A DNA stretch of 64,000 nt from DASRJJ01 sp050730855 (GCA_050730855.1 JBOHNU010000002.1:1-64000), one strand, 5' to 3'. Positions 14,927-23,536 are shown, counted from the stretch's first letter. The notes: a model not told the origin generated them from the letters alone. A program made the numbers and translations.

Positions 14927-15938
14927 TTTTGCTCTTGGGCGAACGTTTGAGTATTGGGAGTTTTGGTTTGCGGCGCGAGCGGTCGGTTTCGTCCTCTATT
15001 TCGTGGCCGACAATTTCTTCTAGCAAGTCTTCGATGGTGACGATGCCCACGATGCGGTCGTCTTTTTCCACCGGGATGAGGTGTGTGCCGCCGCTAATGA
15101 ACTTACGGAACAGCGTGTCGAGCGCCGTCATGCTGCCTACTACTTGCGCGGGGTGGAGGTCGAGGTCGTCGGCGGACAGTTTTTTGTCGGGCTCGATGTC
15201 GATTAAGTCTTTCATAAGTATTAAGCCAAAACAGGTGGTAAGTTGCTTGTTGAACACCGGAATCCGGCTCCACCGATGGCTTTTTATCTCTTGCAAGGTG
15301 TTATTGTCGATACTCGCATCCGGTGTAAGCCAAAAGACGTTGCGCACTGGCGTCATAATCTCCTGCACGCGTTTTTCGCTGAGTTTTAGCGCGCCGCGGA
15401 TAATTTCTACTTCGTCTTCATCCAGTTCGCTGGCGGTGTCGCCGAGGTGTTCGGTGATAAGCAGTCCCAGTTCGTGCCGGGTGTGCAGCTCGTGCCGCTG
15501 GCTGGGAAATAGCTTGTCTAAAAACAACTGCAGCGGCTTGGCTACAGGGTAGGTTAGGAAAATCATCGAGCGCAACAGCCACGACAGCTTACCACAGTAA
15601 GCCAGCGCCCGCCGGGTAAATAGCGCCTGCGGCGTAATTTCGGCAAACACAACCAAGAGCAGTGTGGCCACAACGCCCGCCGCGATGCCGTTGATTTGCG
15701 TATCCAGCACCAAGGGCGTGGCCGACGCGGCCGCGACGTTAGTAAGCAAAATGGCGGCAAGCGTGAGGTGCGCGTTGCGGCGCAGCGGCAGCAACCTCTG
15801 GGCGTAAATGTTGTCCAACTTGGCCTTGCGCTTAAGATCGGCCACATTGAGCGACATAAACGCCACATTAAGCCCCGAGCACACAGCCGCGAACCCCACC
15901 AGCGCAAGGACTCCAAGAATTATCGATACAATAGCCAC
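14904..15938 (-). CDS. CNNM/CorC-type transporter (DUF21 plus CBS pair)
   Basis: 344 aa. The N-terminal DUF21/CNNM membrane domain (about 1-150) has FAAVCSGLNVAFMSLN and VVFAEITPQ, with three to four transmembrane helices. It is followed by two CBS domains (about 185-310, with EIMTPVRNVFWL and DDRIVGIVTIEDLLEEIVG, the classic CorC ending). The tail is highly basic. Homologues move or regulate Mg2+, Na+ or Co2+; the substrate cannot be read from sequence. The usual C-terminal CorC_HlyC (FAD-fold) domain is missing, so it is shorter than the standard ~430 aa. Confidence 0.88.
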   Translation of the reverse strand: MAIVSIILGVLALVGFAAVCSGLNVAFMSLNVADLKRKAKLDNIYAQRLLPLRRNAHLTLAAILLTNVAAASATPLVLDTQINGIAAGVVATLLLVVFAEITPQALFTRRALAYCGKLSWLLRSMIFLTYPVAKPLQLFLDKLFPSQRHELHTRHELGLLITEHLGDTASELDEDEVEIIRGALKLSEKRVQEIMTPVRNVFWLTPDASIDNNTLQEIKSHRWSRIPVFNKQLTTCFGLILMKDLIDIEPDKKLSADDLDLHPAQVVGSMTALDTLFRKFISGGTHLIPVEKDDRIVGIVTIEDLLEEIVGHEIEDETDRSRRKPKLPILKRSPKSKTKVRTNR

Positions 15939-15981
15939 TAGAATATGTAGTATAACCTAGATCGCGAATGTACAGAAGACA

Positions 15982-16010
15982 TTGCCGTAGTGCTTTATTC
16001 GTGCTATAAT
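15982..16010 (+). promoter_or_regulatory. typA promoter
   Basis: TTGCCG (15982-15987) and a perfect TATAAT (16005-16010) are 17 bases apart. The predicted start near 16017 gives a leader of about 33 bases, nearly all of which is the terminator-like hairpin that follows. Confidence 0.75.
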
Positions 16011-16020
16011 TAACAGATTA

Positions 16021-16049
16021 AAAGCGCGAGAGGCGCTTTCGGTTTTTTT
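16021..16049 (+). terminator. Terminator-like hairpin touching the typA start codon
   Basis: AAAGCGC (16021-16027) pairs with GCGCTTT (16033-16039) around loop GAGAG. This is followed by CGG and seven U (16043-16049) that end at the ATG. It is a textbook intrinsic terminator shape in the position of the 5' leader, and no Shine-Dalgarno is visible. Confidence 0.65.
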
Positions 16050-17876
16050 ATGGACAACACGCAAGACCCGGCCAAAATCAGAAACATCGCGATCATCGCG
16101 CATGTTGACCATGGAAAAACGACTCTAGTGGACGGACTGCTTAAACAGTCTAAGACGTTCCGCGACAACCAAGCCGAGATGAACCAGGAGTTGATTATGG
16201 ACAGCGGCGACCAAGAGCGCGAACGCGGCATTACCATCACCGCCAAGGTGACGGCGGTGCAGCACGGCGATTACCGCATTAACATCATCGACACACCCGG
16301 GCATGCCGACTTTAGCGGCGAGGTTGAGCGCACGCTCAACATGGCAGACGGTTGCGTCTTGATCGTCGACGCCCAAGAAGGCCCGATGCCGCAGACTAAA
16401 TTTGTGCTAGAAAAAGCGCTTGAGGCCGAGCTGAAGCCGATTGTGATTATCAACAAAATTGACAAGCCCGGTAGCCGTATTGCCGAAGTCGAAAACGAGC
16501 TAGCCGATCTGTTCTTAGAGCTAGCCGTGCACGAGGATCAGCTGCATTACCCGGTGTACTACGCCATCGGCCGCGAAGGCAAGGCATGGGCAACCGCACT
16601 AGCTGATGCAACCGCCGAGGCATCGCTGGATCCAATCTTCGAAGCTATTATAGAAAAAATTCCAGCACCGCAGATTGAGCTGGAAAAACCATTCCAAATG
16701 TTGGTTACTGCGCTGGCATGGGATACCTACAAGGGCAAGTACGCCATCGGCCGCATTACGCGCGGGCGAGTAAATTCAGGCGACCAAGTCGTGTTGTGCA
16801 AGAAAGACGGCACGCAGACCAAAGCCAAGGTGGAGCTGGTTTTTATGAGTCACGGCGTTAGCAAATTTGAAGTTCCTGGCGGCGTAGCTGGCGATATTTT
16901 GCAGTTAACGGGTATCGCCGACGCTCAGATTGGCGAAACAATTGCCGACGCCCTAGAGCCAGAGGCATTGCCGGTTATTGAAGTCGAAGCACCAACGCTT
17001 AGGATTTATTTAGGGCCAAACACCAGCCCGTTCAAGGGTCAAGAAGGTGAGTTTAACACCGGACGTCAAATTGGCGATCGCTTGCAAAAAGAATTGGAAG
17101 TCAACGTGGGCCTACGCGTCGAAGACGACGGCATTGGATTTACGGTTGCCGGTCGCGGCGAACTGCACTTGGGTGTCTTAATCGAAACCATGCGCCGTGA
17201 AGGCTTTGAGTTTGAAGTGGGGCGCCCGCAGGTCGTGACTCACGAAAAAGACGGCAAAACCGTGGAACCCGTGGAAGAAGTAAACATCGAAGTTCCAGCC
17301 GAACACGTCGGCACCGTACAGATGGAACTCGGCCAACGCCGCGCCACACTGAAGGAACAATTTGCCAGCCCGAAGGGTGTGACAAAGCTGATCTACGAAA
17401 TGCCCACCCGCGCACTGCTTGGTATGCGCAACATTTTGCTGACCAACACCAAAGGCACGATTGTGATGAACAGCCTGGTAACTGGTTTCCAGCCGCTCGG
17501 CAGTGCGTTGCAACAGCTACGCAACGGCGTGCTGATCAGCTTTGAACAGGGCGTTACTACTCCATATGCCCTGCAGAACGCCGAAGCTCGCGGCACCACC
17601 TTCGTTGGCCCGGCAGAGAAGGTTTACGCCGGCCAGATTATCGGGCTCAACACCCGTCAGGAAGACATGGAAATCAACGTTTGCAAAGCCAAGCACCTGA
17701 CCAACATGCGCTCCAGTTCTTCTGACGGTGTAGTGCAGTTGACGCCGCCAACCATCTTTAGCCTGGAGCAGTGCCTGGACTTCATAGAAAACGACGAGCT
17801 ACTAGAAGTGACTCCCAAGAACCTCCGCCTCCGCAAAAAAGAACTCGACCCCAACAAGCGCAAACGGAGCAAGTAA
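16050..17876 (+). CDS. typA: Ribosome-associated GTPase TypA/BipA
   Basis: 608 aa, the usual length. A translational GTPase that acts on the ribosome in assembly and stress adaptation. G1 is AHVDHGKT (17-24), with G2 in RERGITI, G3 DTPGHADF and G4 NKID. Domains II and III and the TypA-specific C-terminal domain follow (SSDGVVQLTPPTIFSLEQCL near residue 560). The leader consists of a terminator-like hairpin, so read-through may be regulated. Its TAA overlaps the ATG of the next gene (TAATG). Confidence 0.96.
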   Translation: MDNTQDPAKIRNIAIIAHVDHGKTTLVDGLLKQSKTFRDNQAEMNQELIMDSGDQERERGITITAKVTAVQHGDYRINIIDTPGHADFSGEVERTLNMADGCVLIVDAQEGPMPQTKFVLEKALEAELKPIVIINKIDKPGSRIAEVENELADLFLELAVHEDQLHYPVYYAIGREGKAWATALADATAEASLDPIFEAIIEKIPAPQIELEKPFQMLVTALAWDTYKGKYAIGRITRGRVNSGDQVVLCKKDGTQTKAKVELVFMSHGVSKFEVPGGVAGDILQLTGIADAQIGETIADALEPEALPVIEVEAPTLRIYLGPNTSPFKGQEGEFNTGRQIGDRLQKELEVNVGLRVEDDGIGFTVAGRGELHLGVLIETMRREGFEFEVGRPQVVTHEKDGKTVEPVEEVNIEVPAEHVGTVQMELGQRRATLKEQFASPKGVTKLIYEMPTRALLGMRNILLTNTKGTIVMNSLVTGFQPLGSALQQLRNGVLISFEQGVTTPYALQNAEARGTTFVGPAEKVYAGQIIGLNTRQEDMEINVCKAKHLTNMRSSSSDGVVQLTPPTIFSLEQCLDFIENDELLEVTPKNLRLRKKELDPNKRKRSK

Positions 17877-18325
17877 TGGCATCGGTTGAGTTTGACGAAG
17901 GTGGTGAAGAGCGGCCGCTAACTTGGCGCGACGTATGGGACCACTGCTACGAACTGGTGGCGGATGGTTCTATTAGTGGCTCCTACCTCAGCGAGTACGG
18001 CATAAGCGTCGAACTGACCGTTGGGCATGGGGTCTTCGGGGGCGTAATGGCCTGGGTTGCCGTGGAGGAGTTTCTCAGCAAGGATGATTTCGGGTATAGG
18101 GTTTCTTGGCGACCGGTTAATTCCGAAGATGTACCCAGGTTACAGGAGGATGCGGTACTTTTACGAAATGGCGACATTGTAGGTTCCGAAGGTAGTCATA
18201 ATGGCACGCTTGAGCTGGTATCTGAAGTATTTGCTAGCACTACTTTCGATGACATCACCTCTGAGACGAGGGACGGTGTAGCTGCCTTGCTAGGTCACAC
18301 GAAGGTCGAAATTACGGACTACTGA
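17876..18325 (+). CDS. Unknown 149-aa protein coupled to typA
   Basis: An acidic soluble protein starting in the TAATG overlap with typA, so it is translated from the same mRNA. No family, signal peptide or membrane segment was recognised. It has alternating strand and helix segments (SVELTVGHGVFGGVMAWVAV, then VSWRPVNSEDVPRL). The last seven bases overlap the convergent gene. A role near TypA is only a guess from position. Confidence 0.65.
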   Translation: MASVEFDEGGEERPLTWRDVWDHCYELVADGSISGSYLSEYGISVELTVGHGVFGGVMAWVAVEEFLSKDDFGYRVSWRPVNSEDVPRLQEDAVLLRNGDIVGSEGSHNGTLELVSEVFASTTFDDITSETRDGVAALLGHTKVEITDY

Positions 18326-19110
18326 TACTGCTGGAGGTAGCTCTCCAGCTCTGCCTGGTCGATGCTTCCGTCGCCAGTGCTGGGCAGCGGGACTGGTTGA
18401 TCCTGGCCAGGCACGCTTTGACCCTCGCCTAATTCTTCTACCGGGCTCGGCTCGCTTATTTTTACTTTTTTGTAGCTAACCGTCATGTTAGTGGTTGTGC
18501 CGCCGCTTTCGACAATTTGCAGACGCCGCAGTTGGTAATCTTTGGTGTCGAACCACAAGTATTGTTTGATCTCGGGCGCGCCGGAGTCCACGACTTCGTA
18601 TTTGTAGCACTTGAGGTCTCCGCAATCTTCCGTCCCCGCCTTAACGTACGTAATAGCTCCGCCTTCTGTCGGTTCGGCAAAGTCCGTGTCGACACTGGCT
18701 TGGTATCTTTCGGTTTCTTCCTCAGACAAGGTTTGCTTGTACCAGACGTCGCCCGATTTGGTGTACAGCATGTTGCCGATGGTAATTGTTTCGTATTTTA
18801 GTGCGCCGGCTAGCAGTACGTGTATTTTATCTCCTTCAACCTCAAACAATAAAGTTGACGGATCGCTGCCCGCGACCTCGGTAACGGCTTCTACCGAATA
18901 ACTGTCGGTAACCTTCCAGGCGGCGAAGAATTTGCAGATGTCTTTGTCGTCGTAGTCGCACACCGCGTTCCTAATGGCCTCTTGCTGCGGTGATTTACTC
19001 TGGTTTTGCCAGACCCACCAGCCAACGCCGCCAGCCGCCAAAATAACGACAATCGCCACGATTACGCCAACGTGTCCAACTCCTCGCTGATTTGCCAAGA
19101 ATTTGCCCAT
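18319..19110 (-). CDS. Membrane-anchored extracytoplasmic protein (LolA-like fold suspected)
   Basis: 263 aa. The N-terminus has a single transmembrane anchor (about 13-33, VGVIVAIVVILAAGGVGWWV), preceded by a short cytoplasmic GKFLANQRG segment. The extracytoplasmic part (about 60-220) has repeated beta segments (LLFEVEGDKIHVLLAGALKY, YLWFDTKDYQLRRLQI) that resemble the LolA/LppX-like lipid-binding fold. Three or four cysteines could form disulfides (VCDYDDKDIC, DCGDLKC). The C-terminal tail is Pro/Gln-rich and acidic. Function not assigned. Confidence 0.65.
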   Translation of the reverse strand: MGKFLANQRGVGHVGVIVAIVVILAAGGVGWWVWQNQSKSPQQEAIRNAVCDYDDKDICKFFAAWKVTDSYSVEAVTEVAGSDPSTLLFEVEGDKIHVLLAGALKYETITIGNMLYTKSGDVWYKQTLSEEETERYQASVDTDFAEPTEGGAITYVKAGTEDCGDLKCYKYEVVDSGAPEIKQYLWFDTKDYQLRRLQIVESGGTTTNMTVSYKKVKISEPSPVEELGEGQSVPGQDQPVPLPSTGDGSIDQAELESYLQQYQ

Positions 19111-19201
19111 TTAATCCTTCCTATTTTAATGCCTATGCTTTAAGCATATTTGTTATGAGGCAAATCGTCAAACCGATCCACGATTCTGCTACAATAGGCC
19201 A

Positions 19202-19597
19202 ATGATCGAGATGAGCGACGAGCAGTTTGCGGCGTTGATCGCCGAGGTGATGGACGAGCTGCCGCCCGAGCATATGCGCGCGGTAAAGAACGTGGCAATT
19301 ACTTACGAAGACGAGCCGAGCGAGACGCAGCGCGAGGAGCTGCGCCTGGCCTGCGACGACATTTTATTTGGCTTGTACGAAGGCGTGCCTTTGACCAAGC
19401 GAATCGGGCAGACTCATTTTGCGCCGGACAAAATTACTATTTTTAAAAATCCGGCGCTTCAGCACGCCCGGACGCCTGCCGAGTTGCGCCGCGAAGTTAA
19501 GCATACACTCTGGCACGAAATCGCCCATTATTTTGGCCTCGACCATGCCCGCATCCACCAGCTGGAACGCAAAAACGGGTGGTATAATTTAAAGTAA
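19202..19597 (+). CDS. Minimal zincin metallopeptidase family protein
   Basis: 131 aa of the Zincin_1 (DUF1025-like) family, with the zinc motif HEIAHYFGLDH near residues 108-118 (HExxHxxGxxH). These are very small metalloprotease-fold proteins of unknown substrate. The ATG lies 6 bases after TACAAT (19190-19195) without a ribosome binding site, so the mRNA is probably leaderless. It heads a three-gene unit with the FMN reductase and the PAP2 phosphatase. Confidence 0.88.
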   Translation: MIEMSDEQFAALIAEVMDELPPEHMRAVKNVAITYEDEPSETQREELRLACDDILFGLYEGVPLTKRIGQTHFAPDKITIFKNPALQHARTPAELRREVKHTLWHEIAHYFGLDHARIHQLERKNGWYNLK

Positions 19598-19598
19598 C

Positions 19599-20171
19599 AT
19601 GGACGACAAGATCGTTATAGCCGTTGTTTTAGGGACAAAGCGCGAGGGGCGCCGCAGCGAACAGGCCGCCAAGTGGGTGGCCGATCAGGGGCGCAGGCGC
19701 GGCGACTGTGAAATAATTTTTGTCGACCCGCGCGATATCAGCCTGCCGCCGGACGGTGCGCCTGCTGACGGCGAAAACCAGGCTTACAAAGATATTACTG
19801 CCAAGGCCGACGCCTTTTATGTAGTAACGCCGGAGTACAACCACAGCATTCCCAGTAGCCTCAAGCGCTTGCTTGACAGCGAATTCGGCAACTATAAGCA
19901 CAAGCCGGTAGCCACCGCAGGCGTCAGCGACGGCCCGTGGGGCGGCGTGCGCGTTTGCGAGGCGCTGCTGCCGGTGTACCACACCATGTGGATGGTGCCC
20001 GTTAAACCCGAGCTGTACTTCCCAAAAATCCAGGAAATGTTCGACAAACAGGGCAATCTCAAAACAGAGTATGCCGATATGCAAACCAAAAACGTAACTA
20101 GTGCATACGACGAGCTAATTTGGATGGCCAAAGTATTAAAGGCGGGCAAGGCGCAGGAAAGTGAGGAGTAG
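19599..20171 (+). CDS. NAD(P)H-dependent FMN reductase
   Basis: 190 aa with a flavodoxin-like fold of the FMN_red type. The phosphate-binding loop is GTKREGRRSEQAAKW (12-26), and TPEYNHSIPSSLKRLLD (about 77-93) is the classic family motif contacting the flavin. It probably reduces FMN, quinones or related compounds with NAD(P)H in the cytoplasm. It starts one base after the zincin stop codon, so translation is coupled. Confidence 0.9.
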   Translation: MDDKIVIAVVLGTKREGRRSEQAAKWVADQGRRRGDCEIIFVDPRDISLPPDGAPADGENQAYKDITAKADAFYVVTPEYNHSIPSSLKRLLDSEFGNYKHKPVATAGVSDGPWGGVRVCEALLPVYHTMWMVPVKPELYFPKIQEMFDKQGNLKTEYADMQTKNVTSAYDELIWMAKVLKAGKAQESEE

Positions 20172-20180
20172 CCGCCGTCC

Positions 20181-20942
20181 ATGAAACCGCAGCGCTCAAC
20201 CTTTAAACGACCTGCCCGGGCAGCGCATATGCCAGCAAGTATTCCTCGCCCGCCGAAAATGCCAAGCCCGGTTAAGGTCGTTAACGACCGGCTCGTTCTG
20301 CAGCAACCGGCCGAAAAAGTGCCCTATTGGCGCCGGTGCGGTTGGTATGTTGTCTGGTTTGCTGCGGCTTTGGCCGTTTTTGTAGTGTGCGCGTTGTTGG
20401 TTCACAAACAGTTATTTATCGGCAAAGACCTGCGTCTGTTCCAGTTTGTTAACCATTGGCCGGATAGTTTGAGTGTGGGGTTTGTCGCGCTCACGTCGCT
20501 TGGCAGTTTTTGGGCGGCGGCCGCGTTGGTGACTGCCGCGTTTGTGCTTAGGCTGCACCAGTTGGCCTGGCGGCTAGCGCTGTCGGTTTTTGCCGCGTAC
20601 GGCTTGCTGCTGGCGCTAAAAGAGCTGTTTGCGCGCGCCCGACCGGAAGAGTTGCTGGCAGAGGTTAACGTGCGGGTGGCCGAAGCCAGCTTTGCGTTCC
20701 CCTCGGCACATTCGGCTATTGCTACTGTGTTAGCATTAACCGTGCGAACTTACTTGCCGATTCCCGCGCTTTGGCAGTGGCTGGTGGTGTTGGTGTGGAT
20801 TGGTGGCGTCGGCCTATCTAGAGTTTACCTGGGCGTTCACACACCGTTGGATGTGGCCGCTGGGGTGGCGCTGGGCGTCGGCGTGGTTTGTTTTTGGTGC
20901 ATTCTGCCGCTTGGACTCAAAAAACTCCTTCACCTAAGATAG
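20181..20942 (+). CDS. PAP2-family membrane phosphatase
   Basis: 253 aa with about six transmembrane helices. The three phosphatase motifs are KELFARARP (about 148-156), PSAHS (about 174; the usual PSGH has Ala for Gly) and SRVYLGVHTPLD (about 213-224). Members dephosphorylate lipid phosphates such as phosphatidic acid or undecaprenyl pyrophosphate. The latter would fit a wall-bearing cell, but the substrate is not shown. It starts nine bases after the FMN reductase. Confidence 0.9.
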   Translation: MKPQRSTFKRPARAAHMPASIPRPPKMPSPVKVVNDRLVLQQPAEKVPYWRRCGWYVVWFAAALAVFVVCALLVHKQLFIGKDLRLFQFVNHWPDSLSVGFVALTSLGSFWAAAALVTAAFVLRLHQLAWRLALSVFAAYGLLLALKELFARARPEELLAEVNVRVAEASFAFPSAHSAIATVLALTVRTYLPIPALWQWLVVLVWIGGVGLSRVYLGVHTPLDVAAGVALGVGVVCFWCILPLGLKKLLHLR

Positions 20943-20951
20943 GTAGTGTCC

Positions 20952-21111
20952 GAACCCATCTCAAACCTCCCCACCGCTACAAAACTACCTGGCGGCACCA
21001 GTAGTTAGTTTTGCTCGTCACCGTAACTATGGTTACGCTTCCTCACAAGAACTAACAACTGGCACTCACCAGCTAGTTTTTCGCTTTGGCGGGGAGATTT
21101 GAGATGGGTTC
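20952..21111. repeat. Long nested inverted repeat (rod-like hairpin)
   Basis: The 288-bp gap 20943-21230 contains four nested inverted repeats. The outer arms 20952-20972 and 21091-21111 match at 20 of 21 positions (GAACCCATCTCAAA...). Next are 20981-20992 with 21069-21080 (11 of 12), then 20998-21010 with 21050-21062 (12 of 13). The central hairpin is CGTAAC/GTTACG (21022-21027 with 21032-21037). Together they fold into one long rod of about 160 bases. No coding frame fits. It may be a non-autonomous mobile palindrome or a structured RNA. Confidence 0.7.
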
Positions 21112-21116
21112 AACGC

Positions 21117-21145
21117 TTGTGTTTGAGCCAGAGCAGGGCTACAAT
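21117..21145 (+). promoter_or_regulatory. Promoter of the short leader RNA
   Basis: TTGTGT (21117-21122) and TACAAT (21140-21145) are 17 bases apart. They would start a transcript near 21152, immediately before two hairpins. Confidence 0.45.
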
Positions 21146-21151
21146 AAAATT

Positions 21152-21200
21152 ACGGAAGTGTGAGGCTTCCACTAAGACCTGGGGCTACCCCGGGTCTTTT
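21152..21200 (+). ncRNA. Short terminated leader or small RNA
   Basis: A predicted transcript of about 50 bases contains hairpin GGAAG/CTTCC (21154-21158 with 21166-21170). The intrinsic terminator AGACC-GGGG / CCCC-GGTCT (21175-21184 with 21188-21197) follows, with a U-run to 21200. It ends 30 bases before the next gene, so it could be an attenuator for that gene or an independent small RNA. Confidence 0.4.
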
Positions 21201-21230
21201 GGATGCCGAGTTATGCTAGACTATAGGTGT

Positions 21231-22025
21231 ATGGATCACCATGTAGCGCCTATGCCCGACCTTAACCAGCCGCCGCACCATTTGCACACCGGCAAACCCG
21301 GCCGCAAACGCCCCGGCAAGAAGCCGCTTGTAATTATAGGAGTTGTGCTAGTTGTTGCTACTCTGACAGCCGCCGGCGTCCTCTTCTTTTTAAAGCAGAG
21401 AGGCGACAAAGCTACTACGGCAGAGCAGAATCAAACCACCCAACAGACAGAAGAAACATCCGAGCCAACCCTGCCGCCAGCCGAGGCGGCGCAGCTGCAA
21501 ACGCACAAGAGCGAGACGCTGAAAGTCGAAATTGCCCACCGCAAAGACTGGACGGTTGCGGAGGACGCCGAGAAAAAATTGCTGACACTTACCTCCCCGA
21601 AAGTTGCGCTTAATAACGGCTCCGACCGCAAGGATCCGTTTACGCTCAAGATCGGCTTTGGCGCCAGCCCCGATGCGCAGCGGAACATCGGCAACGCCAC
21701 GGCGGTTCGCGATTCGCTGCTTGTCGGCTACGACGCTCCTACCGAAAACCAGCGTCATTACACCAACGTTTCGTACGCCGGCCCTCCTGGCGAAGAAACC
21801 ACTTTTTTCGAGTTTTTCATTGTAACCGGCTCGGTGGCGTTTAAAGCGGGCGACCCGTTCGGTAAGTCGATCATCATTAACAGCGGCGATTTTTTAATAA
21901 GGGGCGGCTTTGGAGCCGATGTGCAGAATCAGCTGACTTACGAGCAAGTACCAACCGCCGAGCTAGAGCAGTACCCGGTGTACGAGCAAGCTCTAGCTAT
22001 CGTCAAATCGCTTAAAGTTTACTAG
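21231..22025 (+). CDS. Membrane-anchored extracytoplasmic protein of unknown function
   Basis: 264 aa from ATG 21231. There is a cytoplasmic Pro/His-rich N-terminus (PPHHLHTGKPGRKRPGKK) and one transmembrane helix (about 36-58, LVIIGVVLVVATLTAAGVLFF). A Thr/Gln/Glu-rich linker and an extracytoplasmic domain rich in beta strands follow (about 95-264). The layout (anchor, low-complexity stalk, globular domain) is typical of small CPR surface proteins; no named family was recognised. The in-frame sequence upstream of 21231 overlaps a terminator and is not coding. Confidence 0.65.
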   Translation: MDHHVAPMPDLNQPPHHLHTGKPGRKRPGKKPLVIIGVVLVVATLTAAGVLFFLKQRGDKATTAEQNQTTQQTEETSEPTLPPAEAAQLQTHKSETLKVEIAHRKDWTVAEDAEKKLLTLTSPKVALNNGSDRKDPFTLKIGFGASPDAQRNIGNATAVRDSLLVGYDAPTENQRHYTNVSYAGPPGEETTFFEFFIVTGSVAFKAGDPFGKSIIINSGDFLIRGGFGADVQNQLTYEQVPTAELEQYPVYEQALAIVKSLKVY

Positions 22026-22037
22026 AATAGAGTAACT

Positions 22038-23117
22038 ATGCTTACAGCGGTTATTGTGTTGGGGGTTTTGTGCGCGGCGCTGTTGTTTGTGGTTGTAAGG
22101 CGTCAGAACAAGCCGGACGACAACCAGTCGGCGCTGCTGCTCAAGCAGGATTTAACTAAGCTAAGCGACGACATAACAAAGCTAAAAGACGGCGTGCAGC
22201 ACCATCTGACCGAGAGGCTGGACAAAAATCAGGAACTGATGCGTGACTCTATTCAGAAGCAGTTTAGCGACAGTTCCAAGATCATTCGTGAAGTTACAGA
22301 GCATCTGACCAAGCTCGACGAAACTAACAAACGCGTCGTTAACGTCGCCGATGAGCTTAAAACCTTGCAAAATGTACTGCAGAACCCCAAACAGCGCGGC
22401 GTGCTGGGCGAGTACTACCTGAGCCAAGTGCTGGAAAACGTTCTGCCGCCGGATAGGATTAAGCTGCAGCATAAGTTCCGCGACGGCGAGGTTGTCGACG
22501 CTGTAATTATGCTCGACAAAGGTCGCATGCTGCCCATAGATTCCAAGTTTTCCCTGGAAAATTACAACCGTATAGTCGAAGAAAAAGACAAAATGCGCCG
22601 CGACAACCTTCTAAAAACTTTCCGCTCCGACCTCAAGTATCGCATCGACGAAACAGCCAAATATATCCGGCCGGCCGAGGACACCATGGACTACGCCTTT
22701 ATGTTTATCCCTAGCGAGGCCATTTATTATGACCTGCTGAGCAACAAAGTCGGAGCCGCGAGCGGCGGCGCGCGCGATCTGCTGGAGTACGCTTTTCGCG
22801 ATAAAAAGGTGATCATCGTAAGCCCCACCACGTTTATGGCCTACTTGCAAACCGTGATGCAGGGCTTGCGCAGCCTGCAAATCGAAGAGCAAGCCAAAGA
22901 AATCCAAAAGCGCGTGGGCGAATTAGGGCGCCACCTAGGGAGCTACGAGCAGCTCATGCAAAAGCTCGGTGGTTCGCTGGGCACCACCGTTAATCACTTT
23001 AACAATGCCCACAAAGAACTCAAAAAAGTCGACAAAGACGTAGTAAAAATCGCCCAAACCACGACGGTAGTAGAACCTGTACTACTAGACAAACCGAATT
23101 TGCAAGATAGTTATTAG
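22038..23117 (+). CDS. rmuC: DNA recombination protein RmuC family
   Basis: 359 aa. An N-terminal membrane helix (1-20) is followed by a coiled coil (about 30-115). The conserved RmuC nuclease-like domain (about 125-320) includes RGVLGEYYLSQVLENVLPPDRI, LPIDSKFSLENY and VIIVSPTTFMAYLQTV. RmuC limits chromosome inversions and is a predicted endonuclease with a restriction-nuclease-like fold. TAGAAT lies nine bases before the ATG, so it may have its own promoter with a very short leader. Confidence 0.93.
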   Translation: MLTAVIVLGVLCAALLFVVVRRQNKPDDNQSALLLKQDLTKLSDDITKLKDGVQHHLTERLDKNQELMRDSIQKQFSDSSKIIREVTEHLTKLDETNKRVVNVADELKTLQNVLQNPKQRGVLGEYYLSQVLENVLPPDRIKLQHKFRDGEVVDAVIMLDKGRMLPIDSKFSLENYNRIVEEKDKMRRDNLLKTFRSDLKYRIDETAKYIRPAEDTMDYAFMFIPSEAIYYDLLSNKVGAASGGARDLLEYAFRDKKVIIVSPTTFMAYLQTVMQGLRSLQIEEQAKEIQKRVGELGRHLGSYEQLMQKLGGSLGTTVNHFNNAHKELKKVDKDVVKIAQTTTVVEPVLLDKPNLQDSY

Positions 23118-23200
23118 CGAGACTATCCCTTGACAACATGTAACCTCTGTAATACACCGGTCGTGTTTTTTGGCAGCCTCAGCTCTTAGGCTCTGGGGGG

Positions 23201-23536
23201 TTGGTAACAGCAAGTTTTTTGCTCATCGCTTCATCGGTTTGGTTCTTGGTTATTGCGGGCTTCTTCCTCTACTCGTTCCTCGAAAATGTTTATCGCATTG
23301 TTGAGTCAAACTATCTTCAAAGTATAGCAAGTAGCCAGCGGAGGGCATCTTTCTTGTCGGCTGCCAGTTTTGTACGCCAAGGGTATAGTATCGTTTCCGT
23401 CCCACTTGTGGGTATTGCTGCTATAGCGAATGTTTCGTATGTGTTTTACATCCTGGCGCTTTTGCAAGTTATTGCTGCGGTGTTATTTGGAGTGTTGGCG
23501 GTACGTTCACGTAACGCTCACCTACGCGGCGCTTAA
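23201..23536 (+). pseudogene. Truncated MFS transporter (C-terminal fragment)
   Basis: 111 residues from a TTG at 23201 with about three hydrophobic helices. The segment SNYLQSIASSQRRASFLSAA followed by a glycine-bearing helix resembles the cytoplasmic loop and helices 10-12 of major facilitator transporters. The frame is open back to 23153 but has no ATG and no remaining N-terminal helices, so this is probably the surviving third of a transporter of about 400 aa. A consensus TTGACA stands upstream near 23131. The last 15 bases overlap the convergent phosphatase gene. Confidence 0.55.
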
